Shown: positions 24,112-31,924 of the stretch, piece after piece
Position numbering within the stretch: the first letter of the stretch is position 1
Layout: every line of letters begins with the position of its first letter
Assembly (NCBI GenBank): GCA_025351765.1
Contig: JANXVH010000133.1
Location: forward strand, 1-41,733
Source of the DNA: Pedobacter sp.
GTDB lineage: Bacteria; Bacteroidota; Bacteroidia; Sphingobacteriales; Sphingobacteriaceae
Length of the DNA: 41,733 nt
Direction: 5' to 3'
Notes under the pieces: model-generated
The model's database searches: none
The model's input: the letters and a program-made list of their open reading frames with translations, nothing else
Told to the model about the DNA's origin: nothing
Position numbers and translations under genes: made by a program

Positions 24112-24119
24112 CAAAAATA
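24112..24119 (-). promoter_or_regulatory. Putative -7 box of lysS
   Basis: TATTTTTG on the minus strand, 53 bases before the lysS ATG. The -33 element is not clear. Confidence 0.4.
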
Positions 24120-24159
24120 GGTAATTGAACTGTTTTAATAGTATTTTTCTGCGAAGCAG

Positions 24160-26073
24160 TTACTCTGACTCTATGGATTCTGTATACATTTCCTCTATTG
24201 CATCTGCATATTTTTTTTCTACTACTTTTCTTTTTATTTTGAGTGTAGGAGTTATTTCACCCTCTTCCATACTAAAAGGATTGCGTTTTACTTTAAAGTG
24301 CTTTATCCGCTCAAATTTTGAGAGGTCATTAGAAAGTTTTTTGATGTCCTTTCCAATCCAGTCATTGATTTCTTTATTCTCTATAAAAAGGCCTGGTTCC
24401 TGAAAAAAAGATGTAGTAAGATTAAATTCCTCCTGAAGGTTTTCTTGATTAGGAATTACAATAGCAGTAAGATATTCTTTTCTATCACCCACCAGGAAAA
24501 GCTGATCTATCTTTGAGCTCTTTAAATAAACATTTTCTACTGGAGTGGGGTAAACATTTTTACCATAGGCATTAACAATCATGTTTTTTAACCTATCGGT
24601 TATTTGCAGGTTTCCTTTAAAGAATCTGCCGATATCACCAGTATGGAACCATTGATCTTTATCTATCGCTTCAGCAGTTTCTGCAGGTTTGTTAAAATAG
24701 CCCTGCATTACACAATGACCCCTAACAAGGATCTCACCTTCTTCGCAGGTAAAATCTTCACGGAAGGATTCATGCGTCTGTATATTTATCACCTCTTTGG
24801 TCTCTATATGCTGAATGCCAATCTCTATTCCAGGAATTACCCGGCCTACGGTGCCGTATACTTGTCTATGATATTCCGTAACTGCCATTACGGGTGAAGT
24901 TTCTGTTAGCCCAAAGCCCTCAAGAATCTTAATGCCCAGGTTTCCAAAAAACTCTCCAACATTCTTTGGAAGTGCAGCTCCGCCGGAGATCATGAATTTA
25001 AGTCTTCCGCCTGTTTTCTCCTTTATTTTACTGAATACCAGTTTTTCCGCTATGGCTTTTTTCGCAGAGAGTAATAGGCCAGGATACTCTCCGGCCTCTT
25101 TCTTCTTCCTGTATTTCTGGCCTGTTTCCAAAGCCCATAAGAATATCTTTGCTTTTGCTCCACCTGCCGAAGTCCCGCTTTTCATCGCCTTATCGTGGAT
25201 TTTCTCCAGCAGTCGTGGAACACAGTTCATTACAGTAGGTCTAATTTCGCTCATGTTCTTTGCAAGAAGCTCCAAACTCTGCGCAAATGCAATTTTACAA
25301 CCTTGGGCACAGCATACATGATATGTTGCGGTACGCTCAAAAACGTGTGACAATGGAAGGAAAGAAAGGAAAGTCTCAGTTTCATCAATAACAGGTATTT
25401 GCTGAAGGCACACCTCTACATTTTTAACAAAATTACTGTGAGATAACATTACGCCTTTTGGGGTTCCTGTGGTGCCAGAAGTATAGATTAATCCTGAAGT
25501 ATCAGACGGTCTAATAGAGGTTCTTATTGATGAGATCTTAAATGCGATATCAGTAGTAATAGCCGATTTATTTTCCAGGATATTCTGAAAGTATAAAACT
25601 TCAGTTTTCAGATCATGAGGTAATTCAACTTTAGTGTATTCCGCAAATGCAGGAATGATATACAAAAGTTCCCTGCAATTATTAGCGATCTTCAGCACTT
25701 TCTTAAACAAATACGTATTGCCGATTAAGATGGCCTTAATGCCAGAATCATTGATAATATATTGTATTTCGTGCTCAGAAAGAGTAGGGTAGATCGACAC
25801 ATTAATGGCGCCAATTTGCTGAATACCTTGATCATAATATATATATTCAGGGGAGTTTTCGATCATGAGTCCCATCCTGTCGCCCTTACCTATTCCTTTG
25901 TCAAGACAGAATGCGGAAACTGCATCAGCGTTTTCCAGCGTTTCACGATAAGATATTTCTTCCCATTCTGTGCCTTTTTTGTGGATAAGAAATGTTTCTT
26001 CGGGTTTATGAATGTTTTCTACCACGTTTCTGAGCAAGCTCGGAACAGTTGAGAATTCATTAAATGATACCAT
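24160..26073 (-). CDS. Long-chain fatty acid-CoA ligase (AMP-forming, FAA1-type)
   Basis: This enzyme activates long-chain fatty acids to acyl-AMP and then acyl-CoA for lipid synthesis or beta-oxidation. It shows the AMP-binding P-loop SGLIYTSGTTGTPKGVMLSH, the motif LEGFGLTETSPVM and the GDIGRFFKGNLQITDRLKNMI hinge with its conserved Asp and Arg, followed by a C-terminal lysine-rich domain (TPTLKIKRKVVEKKY). It is long (about 637 residues), as in the FAA1/COG1022 group of peripheral membrane ligases. The frame reaches a TTG at 26100, but the ATG at 26073 starts MVSFNEF and is preferred. It lies upstream of lysS on the same strand, with about 100 bases between the two, so co-transcription is uncertain. 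Confidence 0.9.
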   Translation of the reverse strand: MVSFNEFSTVPSLLRNVVENIHKPEETFLIHKKGTEWEEISYRETLENADAVSAFCLDKGIGKGDRMGLMIENSPEYIYYDQGIQQIGAINVSIYPTLSEHEIQYIINDSGIKAILIGNTYLFKKVLKIANNCRELLYIIPAFAEYTKVELPHDLKTEVLYFQNILENKSAITTDIAFKISSIRTSIRPSDTSGLIYTSGTTGTPKGVMLSHSNFVKNVEVCLQQIPVIDETETFLSFLPLSHVFERTATYHVCCAQGCKIAFAQSLELLAKNMSEIRPTVMNCVPRLLEKIHDKAMKSGTSAGGAKAKIFLWALETGQKYRKKKEAGEYPGLLLSAKKAIAEKLVFSKIKEKTGGRLKFMISGGAALPKNVGEFFGNLGIKILEGFGLTETSPVMAVTEYHRQVYGTVGRVIPGIEIGIQHIETKEVINIQTHESFREDFTCEEGEILVRGHCVMQGYFNKPAETAEAIDKDQWFHTGDIGRFFKGNLQITDRLKNMIVNAYGKNVYPTPVENVYLKSSKIDQLFLVGDRKEYLTAIVIPNQENLQEEFNLTTSFFQEPGLFIENKEINDWIGKDIKKLSNDLSKFERIKHFKVKRNPFSMEEGEITPTLKIKRKVVEKKYADAIEEMYTESIESE

Positions 26074-26120
26074 ATACGTTATAATTAGCTCTTTAAGCAA
26101 TGCTGTTATCTATATAACAA

Positions 26121-26150
26121 AAAAAGGGCGCCAAAGCGCCCTTTCAAATA
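26121..26150 (-). terminator. Terminator of the isc operon
   Basis: GGGCGC (26126-26131) and GCGCCC (26136-26141), extended by AAA/TTT, form a 9-bp stem with a CAAA loop. On the minus strand the stem is followed by a T run, placed just after the iscA stop at 26164. Confidence 0.85.
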
Positions 26151-26163
26151 TAGTAATAGAATG

Positions 26164-26490
26164 TTAAACGGAGAAACTTTCACCGCATCCGCAAGAGCGG
26201 CTTGCATTTGGGTTATTGAAATTAAAACCCTTGCCGTTTAGACCATCTGAAAAATCAAGTTCAGTTCCTGCTAGATACAAGAAAGATTTCATATCCAATG
26301 CAATCTTAATACCCCTGTCTTCGAAAAACTGATCGCCTTTTTGCTCTTCATTATCAAAGTCTAGGTTATAAGAAAGGCCTGAGCAACCACCACCTTTAAC
26401 TGAAACGCGCAAGAAATAGTCCTCATCCATGTGCGCGTCTTGCATTAGATGGTCTATTTTGCTTTTTGCTTTATCTGTTATTGTGATCAT
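26164..26490 (-). CDS. iscA: IscA/HesB-family iron-sulfur assembly carrier
   Basis: This A-type carrier receives or delivers iron-sulfur clusters to target proteins. The 108 residues have the three family cysteines: Cys 36 in VKGGGCSGLSY and Cys 100 and 102 in RSCGCGESFSV at the C terminus. The gene closes a three-gene unit (iscS-iscU-iscA), with the ATG 15 bases downstream of iscU. IscA proteins are alternatives or partners to IscU rather than scaffolds in their own right. The length and cysteine spacing are canonical. Confidence 0.93.
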   Translation of the reverse strand: MITITDKAKSKIDHLMQDAHMDEDYFLRVSVKGGGCSGLSYNLDFDNEEQKGDQFFEDRGIKIALDMKSFLYLAGTELDFSDGLNGKGFNFNNPNASRSCGCGESFSV

Positions 26491-26505
26491 AATAATAGAA
26501 TTAAA

Positions 26506-26919
26506 CTAGTGATGAGACTTGGCAAGCTCAAATGGCTCAAAACCATTCTTAACGCGATAATCGTTGATTGCAGATTTAATCGCATCCTCAGCTAATACCG
26601 AGCAGTGAATCTTAACTGGAGGAAGTGCTAATTCTTCAACGATATCCATATTGTCGATTTCCAAAGCTTCATCGATTGTTTTGCCTTTTAACCATTCTGT
26701 GGCAAGCGATGATGAAGCAATTGCAGAACCACAACCAAAAGTTTTGAATTTTGCATCTGTGATCACATTATTTTCATCAACTTCAATCTGCAAACGCATT
26801 ACGTCGCCACACTCAGGTGCACCAACTAATCCTGTTCCAACAGACTTACTATCCTTATTTAAAGTACCAACATTTCTTGGGTTGGTATAGTGTTCCATTA
26901 CTTTCTCTGAATACGCCAT
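26506..26919 (-). CDS. iscU: Iron-sulfur cluster scaffold IscU
   Basis: IscU is the scaffold on which [2Fe-2S] clusters are built before transfer. The 137-residue protein has the ligands Cys 37 (APECGDVM with Asp 39), Cys 63 (FGCGSAI) and Cys 106 (KIHCS). The LPPVK motif at 99-103, which in E. coli binds the HscA chaperone, is intact. It follows iscS by 15 bases and precedes iscA. HscA, HscB and the ferredoxin Fdx are not in this operon, so if the LPPVK site is used, its chaperone is encoded elsewhere. Confidence 0.95.
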   Translation of the reverse strand: MAYSEKVMEHYTNPRNVGTLNKDSKSVGTGLVGAPECGDVMRLQIEVDENNVITDAKFKTFGCGSAIASSSLATEWLKGKTIDEALEIDNMDIVEELALPPVKIHCSVLAEDAIKSAINDYRVKNGFEPFELAKSHH

Positions 26920-26934
26920 GTTATATTTTCTTTA

Positions 26935-28146
26935 TTAGTGTTCTGCCCACTCTATTTTACTTAAATCAATTCCTTCTTTGAACATTTCCCAAAGAGGAGA
27001 GAGGTCTCTGAGGTGATTAACTGCCTTTTTGGTATTCTCAATTGCATAGTCAATCTCTTCTTCGGTAGTAAAACGTCCTAGTCCAAAACGTATAGAAGAG
27101 TGTGCTAAATCGTCTGACAGGCCAAGGCTTTTCAATACATATGATGGTTCCAATGATGCCGAAGTACAAGCTGATCCTGAAGATACTGCAAGGTCTTTCA
27201 TTGCCATCATTAAACCTTCGCCTTCTACATACTTAAAAGAAATATTAGCTACATGAGGTAGGCGATGTTCAACATTGCCATTTACATAACTTTCTTCCAA
27301 TACAGTTAGTGCGCCTTCCAGTTTATCTCTTAATCCGGATAGGCGTTTTGCTTCACTTCCCATCTCCAAAAGGCAAAGTTCACACGCTTTTCCAAGGCCA
27401 ACAATACCAGGAACGTTTAAAGTACCAGAGCGCATACCACGCTCATGACCACCACCATCCATCTGGGCAGTAACTTTAACCCTTGGGTTTTTACGACGAA
27501 CATAAAGTACGCCAACACCTTTAGGGCCATACATTTTATGAGCAGAAAAAGCCATGAGGTCAATCCCATCAGTATTAACATTAACAGGTATCTTGCCAAC
27601 AGCCTGAGTTGCATCAGTCATGAATAAAGCCCCGTATTTATGAGCTATTGCTGAGATTTCTTTAACGGGCTGTACAACACCAATCTCATTGTTTCCATAC
27701 ATGATGGTTACAAGGATGGTTTGTTCTGTCATGGCGGCCTCTAATTCTTGAAGATCTATCAAACCATCTTCTTTTACTTTCAGGTAGGTTACTTTAGCAC
27801 CCAGTTTTTCCAAGTGTTTGCAGGTATCAAGAACTGCCTTATGTTCAGTTGTAGCAGTAATAATGTGATTGCCTTTATCCTGATACATTTCGTAAACACC
27901 TTTGATGCCAAGATTGTCGGCTTCAGTAGCACCTGATGTAAATATAATCTCTTTCTCAGTACAGCCAATTAATTTAGCAGCTTGCTCCCGTGCGTAATCA
28001 ACCCCTTCTTCTGCAACCCAACCAAAAGCATGGTTGCGACTTGCTGCATTGCCGAATTTATTTGTGAAGTATGGTAACATCGCTTCAAGTACCCTTGGAT
28101 CTAGGGGGGTAGTTGCGTTGTTATCTAAGTAAATAGGAAGTTCCAT
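26935..28146 (-). CDS. iscS: Cysteine desulfurase IscS
   Basis: IscS is a pyridoxal-phosphate enzyme that removes sulfur from cysteine and passes the persulfide to IscU, to ThiS-loading and to tRNA thiolation. It shows the PLP lysine Lys 204 ([11 protein letters not shown]) and the catalytic cysteine Cys 327 in [10 protein letters not shown]. The N terminus ([20 protein letters not shown]) is typical. The 403-residue length matches the E. coli enzyme. It starts the iscS-iscU-iscA unit and has no iscR in front of it. It could feed the ThiF-rhodanese protein encoded at 109-1155, by inference. Confidence 0.95.
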   Translation of the reverse strand: MELPIYLDNNATTPLDPRVLEAMLPYFTNKFGNAASRNHAFGWVAEEGVDYAREQAAKLIGCTEKEIIFTSGATEADNLGIKGVYEMYQDKGNHIITATTEHKAVLDTCKHLEKLGAKVTYLKVKEDGLIDLQELEAAMTEQTILVTIMYGNNEIGVVQPVKEISAIAHKYGALFMTDATQAVGKIPVNVNTDGIDLMAFSAHKMYGPKGVGVLYVRRKNPRVKVTAQMDGGGHERGMRSGTLNVPGIVGLGKACELCLLEMGSEAKRLSGLRDKLEGALTVLEESYVNGNVEHRLPHVANISFKYVEGEGLMMAMKDLAVSSGSACTSASLEPSYVLKSLGLSDDLAHSSIRFGLGRFTTEEEIDYAIENTKKAVNHLRDLSPLWEMFKEGIDLSKIEWAEH

Positions 28147-28171
28147 TATTTGTTATTATCTTAATAATAAA

Positions 28172-28179
28172 CAAAGGTA
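28172..28179 (-). promoter_or_regulatory. Putative -7 box of the isc operon
   Basis: TACCTTTG on the minus strand is a perfect TAnnTTTG match, 25 bases before the iscS ATG at 28146. No clear TTTG at the right spacing is found. There is no visible IscR-type site. Confidence 0.45.
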
Positions 28180-28269
28180 CTAAAAAAGTATACCAATAAT
28201 TATAATTAATACCTATGAAGGTATGGGTAAAACCTGCATTTTTACATTCCCTTAACGGTTTGTCGAGTT

Positions 28270-28677
28270 ATGAAGAAGATAGAACATATTGGTATCGCAG
28301 TTAAAGACTTGTCGCAAGCTTGCGATCTTTACGAACAGCTCCTGGGGGTTCCTTGTTACAAGAAAGAAAGTGTTTGGTGTGAAGGGGTAGAAGTAGCTTT
28401 TTTTCAAACCGGTGACAACAAGATAGAGTTACTTTCTGCACTTAATGATGAAAGTCCGATTTCTGGATTTTTAGAGAAAAGGGGGGAGGGGATTCACCAC
28501 ATCGCCTTTGAAGTTGAGGATATATTTTTTGAAATGGAACGATTAAAAGGGAAGGGATTTGTTTTGCTAAGCGAAAAGCCAAAAAAAGGTGCGGATAATA
28601 AATTGATCTGTTTTGTTCATCCTAGGAATACTCGTGGCGTTTTAATAGAGATCTGCCAAGAAATAAAGCCTCAGTAA
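28270..28677 (+). CDS. mce: Methylmalonyl-CoA epimerase
   Basis: This enzyme interconverts the (R) and (S) forms of methylmalonyl-CoA in the propionate/succinate route. It is a vicinal-oxygen-chelate (glyoxalase-like) fold with metal ligands in the repeated pieces KIEHIGIAVKDL at the start, then KIELLS and GIHHIAFEVEDI, and the closing GVLIEICQ. The 135-residue length is standard. It is divergent from iscS and stands alone, with rpmE2 120 bases downstream. No mutase gene is in the window. Confidence 0.92.
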   Translation: MKKIEHIGIAVKDLSQACDLYEQLLGVPCYKKESVWCEGVEVAFFQTGDNKIELLSALNDESPISGFLEKRGEGIHHIAFEVEDIFFEMERLKGKGFVLLSEKPKKGADNKLICFVHPRNTRGVLIEICQEIKPQ

Positions 28678-28726
28678 TAACGTTTTGAATTCAATTTGCA
28701 AGGCTCTCATATTTTTTTAGTAGATT

Positions 28727-28758
28727 CTTGTTATTGAAATATATATTTACGATATTTG
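28727..28758 (+). promoter_or_regulatory. Promoter of rpmE2 (CTTG-N20-GATATTTG)
   Basis: CTTG at 28727-28730 and GATATTTG at 28751-28758 are 20 bases apart; each is one base off consensus. The expected start near 28765 gives a leader of about 32 bases before the ATG at 28797. Confidence 0.5.
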
Positions 28759-28796
28759 CATCCTTTAAAATAAGCGACAATTAAGTATATAACAAT

Positions 28797-29045
28797 ATGA
28801 AAAAAGATTTGCATCCATCCAACTATAGATTTGTAGTATTTAAAGATATGTCAAATGAATATTCTTTTTTGACCAAATCTTGTGTCGATACTAAAGAAAG
28901 TATTACCTGGGAAGACGGCAAAGACTATCCTCTTTACAAGCTGGAAATTTCTCATACTTCACACCCATTTTACACTGGTAAAATGAAGTTAGTAGATACA
29001 GCTGGTCGTATCGATAAATTCAAAACGCGTTACGCTAAGAAGTAA
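28797..29045 (+). CDS. rpmE2: 50S ribosomal protein L31 type B
   Basis: This 82-residue protein matches the longer zinc-free type B of L31. The signatures are [19 protein letters not shown], the [21 protein letters not shown] block and the final RYAKK. Type A would carry CxxC pairs, whereas only one cysteine is present here (SCVDTKES). Type B often replaces type A under zinc limitation, though in Bacteroidota it can be the main copy. A terminator follows at 29071-29098. Confidence 0.95.
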   Translation: MKKDLHPSNYRFVVFKDMSNEYSFLTKSCVDTKESITWEDGKDYPLYKLEISHTSHPFYTGKMKLVDTAGRIDKFKTRYAKK

Positions 29046-29070
29046 TTCTGTAGTTTAATAAATTATTTTG

Positions 29071-29106
29071 AAGTCCCCTTGCTGATGCATCGGGACTTTT
29101 TCTATT
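29071..29106 (+). terminator. Terminator of rpmE2, overlapping the next gene's promoter
   Basis: AAGTCCC (29071-29077) and GGGACTT (29092-29098) form a stem with a 14-base loop, followed by TTTTC. The next gene's putative -33 (CTTG at 29078-29081) lies in this loop and its -7 box (29103-29110) directly follows, so termination and new initiation share the same bases. Confidence 0.7.
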
Positions 29107-29110
29107 TTTG
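29078..29110 (+). promoter_or_regulatory. Putative promoter of the GlmU-like gene, ATG 6 bases after the -7 box
   Basis: CTTG (29078-29081), 21 bases, then a perfect TATTTTTG (29103-29110). The ATG at 29117 is 6 bases after the -7 box, which is where transcription would begin, so the message could be leaderless. Confidence 0.45.
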
Positions 29111-29116
29111 TTGCTT

Positions 29117-30283
29117 ATGACAATCAATTTATTTGATGACAGTGCATGGCATACATTGCTGCCACTTACTTTCACTCGTCCGGTGGCAGACATTCGCATC
29201 GGTATTTTAACAATCGCTCAAAAGTGGGAACGATATTTGAATGCCCAAAGCGGTTATATCACATCAGCTTATCTTCAGATAAAATATCCAAAAGCACCAA
29301 GTGCAGAATTATTTATCAATGGGTCGATTTGTCCGAATGAAGCTTTAATCAATGCAGTTTTCTCTTTAAAACCAGATGAAGCGCTTTACAAACACGAATT
29401 GCTGATTGCCTACAACTCCAGCACAAATATGGAAGTGAATGCAGAGGGATTTAAACCAGTTCAATTTGAATCTGATTTAGTAAGAGTAATTTATCCAGAG
29501 GATATTTTTAAACTAAATGATTACGAATTGAGAAGCGATTTTCTTCTGATCACTAAGGGACGAACATCAACAAAGCTAAGCGCAACTAATACTTTTTTGG
29601 GAGATAATATTTTTGCAGAAGACGGGGCTGAGGTAGAATGCGCTACGTTGAACAGCTTGTCAGGCCCAATTTATATTGGTAAAAATTCTCAAATATGGGA
29701 AGGTAGCAACATCCGTGGCTCTTTTGCATTGTGTAACGATTCTCAGGTGAAAATGGGAACTAAGATCTACGGACAAACTACTATCGGTCCATACAGTAGG
29801 GTAGGTGGAGAAATCAACAACGCAGTAATATGGGGGTATTCCTCCAAAGGACATGAAGGATACCTTGGTAATTCTGTTATGGGACAATGGTGTAATATTG
29901 GTGCAGACAGTAACAACTCAAATCTTAAAAATAATTATGCAGAGGTTAAGTTATGGGATTACAATACAGAAAATTTCCGTAAAACAGGACTTCAGTTTTG
30001 CGGATTGATCATGGCAGATCATTCCAAATGTGGCATAAACACCATGTTTAATACCGGTACTGTTGCAGGTGTAAGTGCAAACATATTTGGAGCAGGGTTT
30101 CCAAGAAATTTTATTCCGGATTTTTCATGGGGGGGAGCCCAGGGATTTGAAGTATATAGCCTTAAGAAAATGTTCGAGACTGCAACTAAAGTCTATGAAC
30201 GTAGAGATGTTGATTTCGATCAGGTGGAAAAAGACATCTTGACTCAGGTTTTTGAAGACACAAAAAAATACAGACACTTTTAA
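29117..30283 (+). CDS. GlmU-like putative sugar nucleotidyltransferase with left-handed beta-helix domain
   Basis: The N-terminal part resembles a nucleotidyltransferase, but the usual GGxGTRM loop is missing: it opens with LFDDSAWHTLLPLTFTRPVADIRIG. The C-terminal half (about residues 160-330) is a left-handed beta-helix of hexapeptide repeats (GPIYIGKNSQIWEGSNIRG, then KIYGQTTIGPYSRVGG). This matches the Bacteroidota GlmU family protein rather than true GlmU, whose two activities are uridylyl and acetyl transfer. Its substrate is unknown. The frame extends to a TTG at 29108; the ATG at 29117 is preferred. tpiA follows after 38 bases. Confidence 0.75.
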   Translation: MTINLFDDSAWHTLLPLTFTRPVADIRIGILTIAQKWERYLNAQSGYITSAYLQIKYPKAPSAELFINGSICPNEALINAVFSLKPDEALYKHELLIAYNSSTNMEVNAEGFKPVQFESDLVRVIYPEDIFKLNDYELRSDFLLITKGRTSTKLSATNTFLGDNIFAEDGAEVECATLNSLSGPIYIGKNSQIWEGSNIRGSFALCNDSQVKMGTKIYGQTTIGPYSRVGGEINNAVIWGYSSKGHEGYLGNSVMGQWCNIGADSNNSNLKNNYAEVKLWDYNTENFRKTGLQFCGLIMADHSKCGINTMFNTGTVAGVSANIFGAGFPRNFIPDFSWGGAQGFEVYSLKKMFETATKVYERRDVDFDQVEKDILTQVFEDTKKYRHF

Positions 30284-30321
30284 GATCTTTTGATCACATT
30301 ATAAACAGAACTAAAAATATT

Positions 30322-31083
30322 ATGAGAAAGAAAATAGTAGCAGGAAACTGGAAAATGAATTTGGAGTATGCCGAAGGCATTTCTTTGTTTTCAGAAATCG
30401 TTAACATGGTTAAGGATGAGAAAAAGGGTGAGCAGATTGCCATTATCTGTGCGCCTTATATCCATTTAAACAGCCTGGCACAACTTGGCGGTAGTACCGT
30501 ATTTATTGGAGCCCAAAATTGTCACCAAAAAGAAAGTGGTGCATACACAGGAGAAACCTCCGCAAAAATGATCAAATCAGTGGGTTGCGAGTATGTCATC
30601 ATAGGTCATTCTGAAAGACGCCAGTATTTTGCTGAATTTGACGAGTTATTAGCAGAGAAAACGATCATTGCTTTGCAAAATGGTTTAACGCCTCTTTTCT
30701 GTATCGGTGAAACTCTGGATGAGCGTAATAATGGAAGTTATTTTGACGTATTGAAATCTCAGCTGGTTAACGGTGTTTTCGGATTATCTGCTGCCGATTT
30801 TTCTAAAATAGTTATTGCGTATGAACCTGTATGGGCTATTGGTACTGGCTTAACTGCTACTTCGGAACAAGCACAGGAAGTACATGCTTTCATCCGTAAG
30901 GAAATAGCAGAAAAATACGATCAGACAATAGCTGATGATACCTCTATACTTTATGGTGGAAGCTGTAATCCAAAAAATGCTGCTGAACTTTTTGCACAAC
31001 CAGATATAGATGGTGGCTTAATTGGCGGTGCTTCGTTAAAGTCGAGGGACTTTGTAGATATCATAAAAACTTTCAATTCTTAA
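30322..31083 (+). CDS. tpiA: Triosephosphate isomerase
   Basis: TpiA interconverts dihydroxyacetone phosphate and glyceraldehyde-3-phosphate in glycolysis. Its 253 residues contain Lys 11 in GNWKMN, His 96 in IIGHSERRQYF and the catalytic Glu 168 in AYEPVWAIGTG, plus the phosphate-binding GGSCNPKNA. It lies between the GlmU-like gene and prmA; its stop shares one base with the prmA ATG (TAATG), so the two are coupled. Confidence 0.97.
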   Translation: MRKKIVAGNWKMNLEYAEGISLFSEIVNMVKDEKKGEQIAIICAPYIHLNSLAQLGGSTVFIGAQNCHQKESGAYTGETSAKMIKSVGCEYVIIGHSERRQYFAEFDELLAEKTIIALQNGLTPLFCIGETLDERNNGSYFDVLKSQLVNGVFGLSAADFSKIVIAYEPVWAIGTGLTATSEQAQEVHAFIRKEIAEKYDQTIADDTSILYGGSCNPKNAAELFAQPDIDGGLIGGASLKSRDFVDIIKTFNS

Positions 31084-31922
31084 TGCAGTATATTCAAGTT
31101 ACTTTTCATTTTAAAGCAATAGAGGAATATCAGCAGGATTTATTAATTGATGACTTGGCAGCTATTGGGTATAATACTTTTGATGAGGTTGAGGACGGCT
31201 TTGCCGCATTTATAGATTTCAACTCTTATGATGTCGATAAGCTAAACACTGTTACCGCCCAGTTAGATGAAGAGTTGAAATATCATTATACCATTGCAGA
31301 AATAGCTGCAGAAAATTGGAATGAAGAATGGGAGAAGAATTTCGAGCCGCTGATTATTAATAATAGATGCTATGTTAGGGCAACCTTTCATAAACCTCGG
31401 CCAGAATTCGAATACGAGATCATCATAGATCCTAAGATGGCATTTGGAACGGGGCATCATCAAACCACAACAATGATGATGCAATATTTGCTTGAGGCTG
31501 GTATTAAAGAGAAAACTGTTCTAGATATGGGTTGTGGTACAGGTATTCTCGCAATTCTAGCAGCCAAATTAGGCGCCGTTAAGCTAGTTGCAATCGACAA
31601 CGATGACATCTGCTATCAAAGTACGTTAGAGAATGCTTCATTAAACAAAATTGAATATTTACGCGCCCTATGTGGAAGTAAAGAACAGATACCTAATCTA
31701 CAATTTGATATTATTCTCGCTAATATTAACAGGAACATTCTTTTAGACCAGATTTCTAATTATAATGAGGTTTTGAGCTCCCGTGGCCATATCTATTTCA
31801 GTGGCTTTTATGAATCACCAGATCTTGGAATGATAACTGAAGCCTGTGAACAATTTGGTATCAGGTATCAAGATCACAAAAAGATTGGCGACTGGGTAGC
31901 GGCCCATTTTATTAAAGATTAA
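31083..31922 (+). CDS. prmA: Ribosomal protein L11 methyltransferase
   Basis: PrmA trimethylates lysines of ribosomal protein L11 using S-adenosylmethionine. The 279 residues show the SAM-binding motif TVLDMGCGTGILAILAAKLGA, the preceding substrate-loop signature IDPKMAFGTGHHQTTTMMMQYL and the post-motif ILANINRNILL. The N-terminal extension of about 90 residues is the L11-recognition domain. It is coupled to tpiA, and the next ATG lies two bases after its stop. Confidence 0.93.
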   Translation: MQYIQVTFHFKAIEEYQQDLLIDDLAAIGYNTFDEVEDGFAAFIDFNSYDVDKLNTVTAQLDEELKYHYTIAEIAAENWNEEWEKNFEPLIINNRCYVRATFHKPRPEFEYEIIIDPKMAFGTGHHQTTTMMMQYLLEAGIKEKTVLDMGCGTGILAILAAKLGAVKLVAIDNDDICYQSTLENASLNKIEYLRALCGSKEQIPNLQFDIILANINRNILLDQISNYNEVLSSRGHIYFSGFYESPDLGMITEACEQFGIRYQDHKKIGDWVAAHFIKD

Positions 31923-31924
31923 TT

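Noticed and set aside
24125..25321. Plus-strand open frames at 24125-24403, 24604-24897 and 24932-25321 opposite the acyl-CoA ligase gene.
   Set aside because: They lie wholly inside a full-length acyl-CoA ligase gene on the other strand, and their translations do not resemble proteins.
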